In this document: piece after piece, positions 59,900 to 64,000 of the stretch
Numbering within the stretch: the stretch's first letter is position 1
Layout: every line of letters starts with the position of its first letter
Assembly (NCBI GenBank): GCA_022605405.1
Contig: JABYQQ010000014.1
Location: forward strand, 186,001-250,000
Source: Earliella scabrosa
Taxonomy: Eukaryota > Basidiomycota > Agaricomycetes > Polyporales > Polyporaceae
Direction: 5' to 3'
Length of the DNA: 64,000 nucleotides
The notes under the pieces: model-generated
Told to the model about the DNA's origin: nothing
Database searches by the model: none
Seen by the model: only the letters and a program-made list of their open reading frames with translations
Program-made: the position numbers and the translations under genes

Positions 59900-60844
59900 T
59901 CAGGCAGGTACCTGTGAGTATGGCGGCGGGAGAATAGAACATGCCGACTCGTCGCTCCCCGCGTCATCCGTGTCTTCCCCATTCTCCTGACTCGGTGCAA
60001 TCCCCACCTCGGACCCTGGCCGGCCCCCAGCAAGACGCACCCCTCCATCGGCTGCGTACATCTGGTTGCCACCCATGCCCGCACGCGGGACGCTACCATG
60101 TGCGTTCCATGAGGACTTGTCCGTGACAAAGCTCGCATCAGGTGATGCTGGCCTCGCGAGCAGTCTCGCTGCAGGAGGCGTGGTCTGGTCTGAGTTTGTA
60201 GGATCGATGCCGAGAGTTTCATGCTCGTTCTCTACAGCATACAACAAAGGATGGTGAGACACGATGCTTGTCAAGCATGGTTGCAGAGACTTACCTGCGC
60301 CGCTCTCCACTCGGAGCATAGCCTGTGTCGTGTTCTCCCGACGCCGTCGCAGGAAGCGGAGAACAAGGATGGTGCCGATGATGGCTATGAGAATGGAAGC
60401 AGCTGCTGTTATGCCGACAATAGCACCCATGCTGAGTGATTGACGAGGGCTCGAAGGGCTCGCAATGGTGATCGACGAAAGTGAGGGGCTACTCGAGCTG
60501 GTGGGGTCAGGATCAAGAGTTGAAGGGGTATGGGTGATGACAACGACGTCAATGTCCGTTTGCGTCGTCACTACGGCTGGAGCTGCCGGCGGTATGAAGG
60601 ACTCATAAACAGTGGTGGTGTATTGTGAAGCTGGTCTCTCGATGTCAGGCTGTGTCTGTGGAAAGGACTGGTTCGGATGGGGCGTGACGCTTGAAAGAAA
60701 GTGGGTGGATAGGGAAGAGCTGAGGGTAGGGGACGTTGAGGAGCTCAGGCTGTCGGTGATTTGAGCTTGAGATGCTGAGGAGTGGGAAGGTAGAGGGGAA
60801 GATGACGGGTGATGGTCGTTACCCAGTCCAGGTATGCCTAGCAT
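59900..60844 (-). CDS. type A membrane protein with Ser/Thr stalk, member 15
   Basis: Model: complement(join(59900..60231, 60295..60844)), 293 residues. The outer part is Ser/Pro/Thr-rich with no signal peptide or Cys-bracketed domain. The TM helix is MGAIVGITAAASILIAIIGTILVL, followed by LRRRRE. The 63-nt phase-1 intron (gtaagt...ctgtag) keeps frame and lacks stops. The tail has ADGGVRLAGGRPG and ILPPPYSQ, then ends QVPA; the CAG-GTACCT there could instead be a donor to one more exon. An upstream exon with a leader may exist near 61000-61260. Confidence 0.75.
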   Translation of the reverse strand: MLGIPGLGNDHHPSSSPLPSHSSASQAQITDSLSSSTSPTLSSSLSTHFLSSVTPHPNQSFPQTQPDIERPASQYTTTVYESFIPPAAPAVVTTQTDIDVVVITHTPSTLDPDPTSSSSPSLSSITIASPSSPRQSLSMGAIVGITAAASILIAIIGTILVLRFLRRRRENTTQAMLRVESGAGKSLQPCLTSIVSHHPLLYAVENEHETLGIDPTNSDQTTPPAARLLARPASPDASFVTDKSSWNAHGSVPRAGMGGNQMYAADGGVRLAGGRPGSEVGIAPSQENGEDTDDAGSDESACSILPPPYSQVPA

Positions 60845-62798
60845 GCATAGTATACGGGCAACGAAACCGCTGCACTCATCGCGATTGGGCTGCCTTGGCC
60901 AGTTCTGATGAACGTACTGTCCTCCTATAGTAGTATCAGTAAGTTGCAGGCTCAGTAGTAGTGATATTGCTTGCCTCGAGTTGGAGGTTTGCTTCTGGAC
61001 CGTGTGCTAGAGCCATCACCGTCTGTGGAGAAGTCCTTCATTGCCTGCCTATACGTCGGCGAGTTACCCACGAGGCCTGTTATGGAGCAAAAATTGAGAG
61101 GCGTAAGATCAGACCAAGGGGGTATGTAGACCGGTGAGGAACGGGAAGCGAGTGAACGAGGTGAATAGGAGAGTTGAGGACTACGGAGGGTTTTAGACGA
61201 CACGGGCCCGGGGGTTGCGGGTGCAACGGTAGTAGACCACCCAAGCATCGCAGAGATAATCACATCTGTCCATTTTTATTCCGACAACATGCCCGCCTCG
61301 AAGCATGACGAAGTCGCTATGCACGTGAGACCGCAAACAGAGTAATGCTGCAGTGTCTGTAGGATACATTCCCTTCACTGCGGCCGCAATGTATCAGCGA
61401 GGCTAAGGAGGATACTAGTAGCTCATCCTACCAAAGCACTCGATGCGAGAGAGTACCAATGGTCGGCACCATGCAAGTCTGTGTGCGTGCCAGCCGATCA
61501 TTATAATATCTACCATCTCCGGCCTGTGCTTCCCGTTGATTGGCAAGCACACGGCATGACGCCGCCCTGTGCTTGGACAGTTGGACTCCCTTGCGAAGGG
61601 CCGCGCAGGGTGACTGGCGTCGGAGGTGTCGGAGGCGGCGGCGGCGGCGGCAGCAACAGCGGCGATGACTGTATGTATGGAGGGTTCAGGCTTCTCGGAC
61701 GACCAGCTCGGACAAGTATGAAACGTGGCAGATCCGAGTGCTTGCTCAGTGCTGCTCGTCGATCGTGCTCCCAAGGGGCGATTTGTGACAAGCAAGTAGT
61801 CCACGCGTCTTGAACAGTTGAGCCTAGACCTCCAAGTTTCATGCGTCCACGTTCACGAGTGACGGTCGAACAAGGGCGGCGCGGGCGAGAGCCACCCCAG
61901 GCAGGGGCTAGGACCACCCGTCAGGTGGGTTCCTTGGCCATGGGAAACATGCCTGAGAGGTGGTCTACCTGCGAGAGTCCTCTCCCCCAAGATCCGCAAT
62001 TAGTATAGGCATGTTCAGGTAGCCTACGATGAAGGTCCCGCCTGCCGACGAGAGATGTACCTATGCAGGCATCCCGGAGAGGTCCTCCCGCGCGTTCACG
62101 ATGGACGCTGCATCGTAGGTACCCATAGACAGTCATGCACACGTCTTCTAGCACTCTCTCTAGTACCTACCCATAGAGGTCATGCACACGTCTTCCAGCA
62201 CTCTCTCTAGTACCTACCCATAGAGGTCATGCACACGTCTTTTGGCACCCTCCCAGGGATGTCTAGCGTGAATGTCTCTGAGGAGCTCCTCATGTCCTAG
62301 TATGTTAGGTCCCTATGACATCTGTTGTTTTGATATTGGTTCCTCAAGACATATATCACGACGGAGGATCATTGGAACACGGAATGACACGATAGCGTAC
62401 CCTCAGCACTGACACTGTCTGGTGAGTCGTGTGTCAGTAATGAATTGCTACCTTGAATGCGCTCTAGTCAGGGCCTCAATCCATGTTCCGAGACAGATGT
62501 GTACTGTGTACTTGAAGCATGACATACATTAATCGAATGCGCAGATATCTGCGTAGGAATCGCTGCTAGTAGTACAGGAATATGGGATGGCGAAGCGCAA
62601 GATCATTTCGGGACACGACCAAGTCAGGTGAGAAGAACGAACGAAGAGTACAGATACCGCGGGTACAGCAATGAGGAAGAGCGTCCATGATATGATACGA
62701 TATACGAGTCGGCGAGGGAAAAAGCGGCCACTATCCGTTTGTAAGAAGTTCAAGACGTACCGCAGGTGGGGCGCTCCGGAGCCCGGAGCCCCGACTTC
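60845..62798. other. 2 kb without a recognised gene, one tandem repeat
   Basis: A minus-strand Ser/Pro-rich frame at 60952-61263 might be a 5' exon of member 15. A poly-Gly/GCN stretch lies near 61630-61660. A 47-bp tandem repeat is given separately. Nothing else is supported. Confidence 0.35.
62118..62250. repeat. 47-bp tandem repeat, about 2.8 copies
   Basis: The unit begins gtacctacccatagaggtca and continues tgcacacgtcttc ... ctctcta. Two near-identical full copies are followed by a partial third that diverges after cacacgtctt. There is no spacer structure, so it is not a CRISPR array. Confidence 0.8.
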
Positions 62799-64000
62799 TC
62801 AACGATTCTCCGGCGGCGGCTCATTTTGCGTCGCAGGCCCTTGTCCCTGTTGCTGTTGGCCGAACTGCTGATACGGGTGCATATGCGGTTGCTGGTGGAA
62901 GGTCGGCGGCATGTGTTGCGCGGTGTAAGGAGGCATCCCGCCGGACATATGGTAAGGGGGGTATGCTCCTGGCGGGTTACCGTATGGCGGCGCGGGCGGG
63001 TAGAAGGGTGCACCGTGCGGGGGATACCCGTATGCGCTCGGATAATGACCATACGGCGGAGGGTCGTACATCCCGTAGGGCGCTCCTCTCCTCGCGTCGG
63101 GCTGGCGTTGGGGCTGGCGGTGTGCTTGCGCGAAGTCCGCAGATCCCTGCGGGACGCCCTGCGGACCCCGCCATGGGACATCTCCGCGGCTCTGCTCATG
63201 GACATGCTTGCGAGCGTCGTGGCGTGCCTCCTGTTTGCCCTCCTCGCGGACCTCCTCATGGGCCTCCTCGCGGACCTCCTCACGGACCTCCTCGCGAATC
63301 TCCTTCGGAGCGTACCTGCGGACCTCTTCACGGACCTCCTCGCGGGCCTCCTTTGGAGCGTACTTGCGGACCTCCTCGCGGACTTCCTCGCGGACCTCCT
63401 CGCGGACCTCCTCGCGGACCTCCTTTGGAGCGTACTTGCGGACCCTCTCGCGGACCTCCCTCGGAGTGTGCTCGCGGACCTCTGCGCGGCGCTGCGTGGA
63501 GCGTTCCTGGTCGACCTCCATAGGTACGTCTTCCCGGACCCTCTCCCGAGGCGGAGGTGGGCCGTCCTTGCCGCCCTTCGCAGGTACGTAGTCGCCGCCC
63601 TCCGCACGTTCGCCTCCATCGACCACCATGCGTTCATCCTCGCGATCGTACTCGACGACGTCCGGTGCTGCGTCCGGGCGAACCGCTCGAGGAGCGTCCT
63701 CTGGAGGATCCTGCTGGAGCTTCGTGTGCGGTTGTAGATGTTTACGAGGCTATGTCGGATGAGTGAGGAGACGGTAATGACTGAGTTCGTGCCCATACCT
63801 TGGAAACCGCAGCGGCGTGGGCTTGGTTGTCGCGGACGCGGAGCTGCGTGCTCTCCGCCTCGTTCAGTCGGCGCCGTTTTGACGGAGGTTGACTCCCAGA
63901 ACCTTCAGCCTTGAGACGAGGTTCAGGATCAGTGAGGGAGTGAACGGAATGCTAGAGCTTACCTGTGTGTCGCGATCCTGACGAGCGGACTCGTCCCGAG
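62799..64000 (-). CDS. low-complexity protein with EVREE repeats and Pro/Tyr/Gln-rich end (partial)
   Basis: Model: complement(join(62799..63719, 63799..63909, 63963..>64000)); at least 355 residues, with the 5' end beyond the window. From the N-terminal side it shows a basic PPSKRRR stretch (possible nuclear signal), a helical NEAESTQLRVRDNQA segment, an acidic stretch, then an array of charged repeats (EVREEVREEV, RKYAPKE). It ends in a Pro/Tyr/Gly/His/Gln-rich, prion-like domain with PPPYGHYP and QQFGQQQQGQG. The charged array should form a long single helix or coiled coil. I do not recognise the protein. A nuclear or RNA-granule role would be a guess. Confidence 0.65.
63215..63480. repeat. 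15-bp coding tandem repeats
   Basis: On the plus strand ctcgcggacctcctc and variants recur in tandem, giving the EVREE units of the minus-strand gene. A higher-order unit of about 45-60 bp ends in the tacttgcgga or tacctgcgga that encodes RKYAP or RRYAP. Such arrays change length easily. Confidence 0.8.

Noticed and set aside
62118..62250. CRISPR-like array
   Set aside because: Direct tandem copies without spacers, in a eukaryotic context.
62750..63796. Long Arg/Ser-rich minus-strand ORF and a long Leu-rich plus-strand ORF over the repeats
   Set aside because: They are alternate frames of the 15-bp repeat array. Only the EVREE frame continues through spliced upstream exons and into the Pro/Tyr/Gln-rich end.
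1..64000. tRNA and rRNA genes
   Set aside because: I looked for T-arm-like GGTTCGAxTCC patterns and rRNA-like blocks by eye and found none with a partner stem. Only the retroelement primer site resembles tRNA sequence.

Overview
The window reads as nuclear DNA of an agaricomycete (mushroom-forming) fungus, probably a polypore-type wood decayer. The evidence is many short GT-AG introns (mostly 50-80 nt), micro-exons, F-box genes of the basidiomycete type, a 7TM gene resembling the DUF6534 family, a GDSL/CE16-type esterase and an LTR retroelement. All intron models come from reading frames, splice dinucleotides and comparison between paralogues inside the window. No RNA evidence or database search was available.

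The main content is a dispersed array of 14 single-pass membrane protein genes plus one secreted relative. They lie at 0.8-26 kb, 46.7-51.8 kb and 59.9-60.8 kb. Each membrane protein has a Ser/Thr-rich outer part, one TM helix, a basic stop-transfer cluster and a separate cytoplasmic tail exon. The tail is normally joined by a phase-1 intron just after the TM helix. Tail type A ends in a GGVRLAGGPPG-like block followed by LPPPYxxY. Tail type B has LPPYxP, then LPxYGYTAxEPQ. Both carry a PPxY or PPY (WW-domain ligand) core. Outer parts come in a Cys-bracketed domain of about 80 residues with a W-x-GG-x-PPF signature, in short two-Cys leaders, or as plain Ser/Thr stalks. One 126-residue gene (20.8-20.1 kb, minus) encodes only the Cys-bracketed domain behind a signal peptide.

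Region by region. 0.8-20 kb: dense family array. 20-26 kb: secreted domain gene, about 3.5 kb without recognisable genes, then another type A gene. 27.5-28.7 kb: coding-like but broken sequence. 28.7-30.4 kb: complete gag-only copia-type LTR element with target-site duplication. 30.6-32.2 kb: probably degenerate DUF6534-like 7TM gene. 33.4-46.0 kb: four MFS transporters, three of the ACS/Dal5-like type and one sugar porter. 46.7-51.8 kb: three more family genes, one with an internally duplicated exon. 52.8-54.2 kb: GDSL esterase. 55.3-59.7 kb: tandem F-box pair, with a MITE in intron 1 of the first. 59.9-60.8 kb: last type A gene. 62.8-64 kb: 3' part of a low-complexity protein gene that runs off the window.

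Functionally, the transporters and esterase fit nutrient scavenging. The membrane family looks like a cell-surface set with variable outer parts and a shared PY-motif tail, which by family knowledge could recruit WW-domain ubiquitin ligases. That role is inference.
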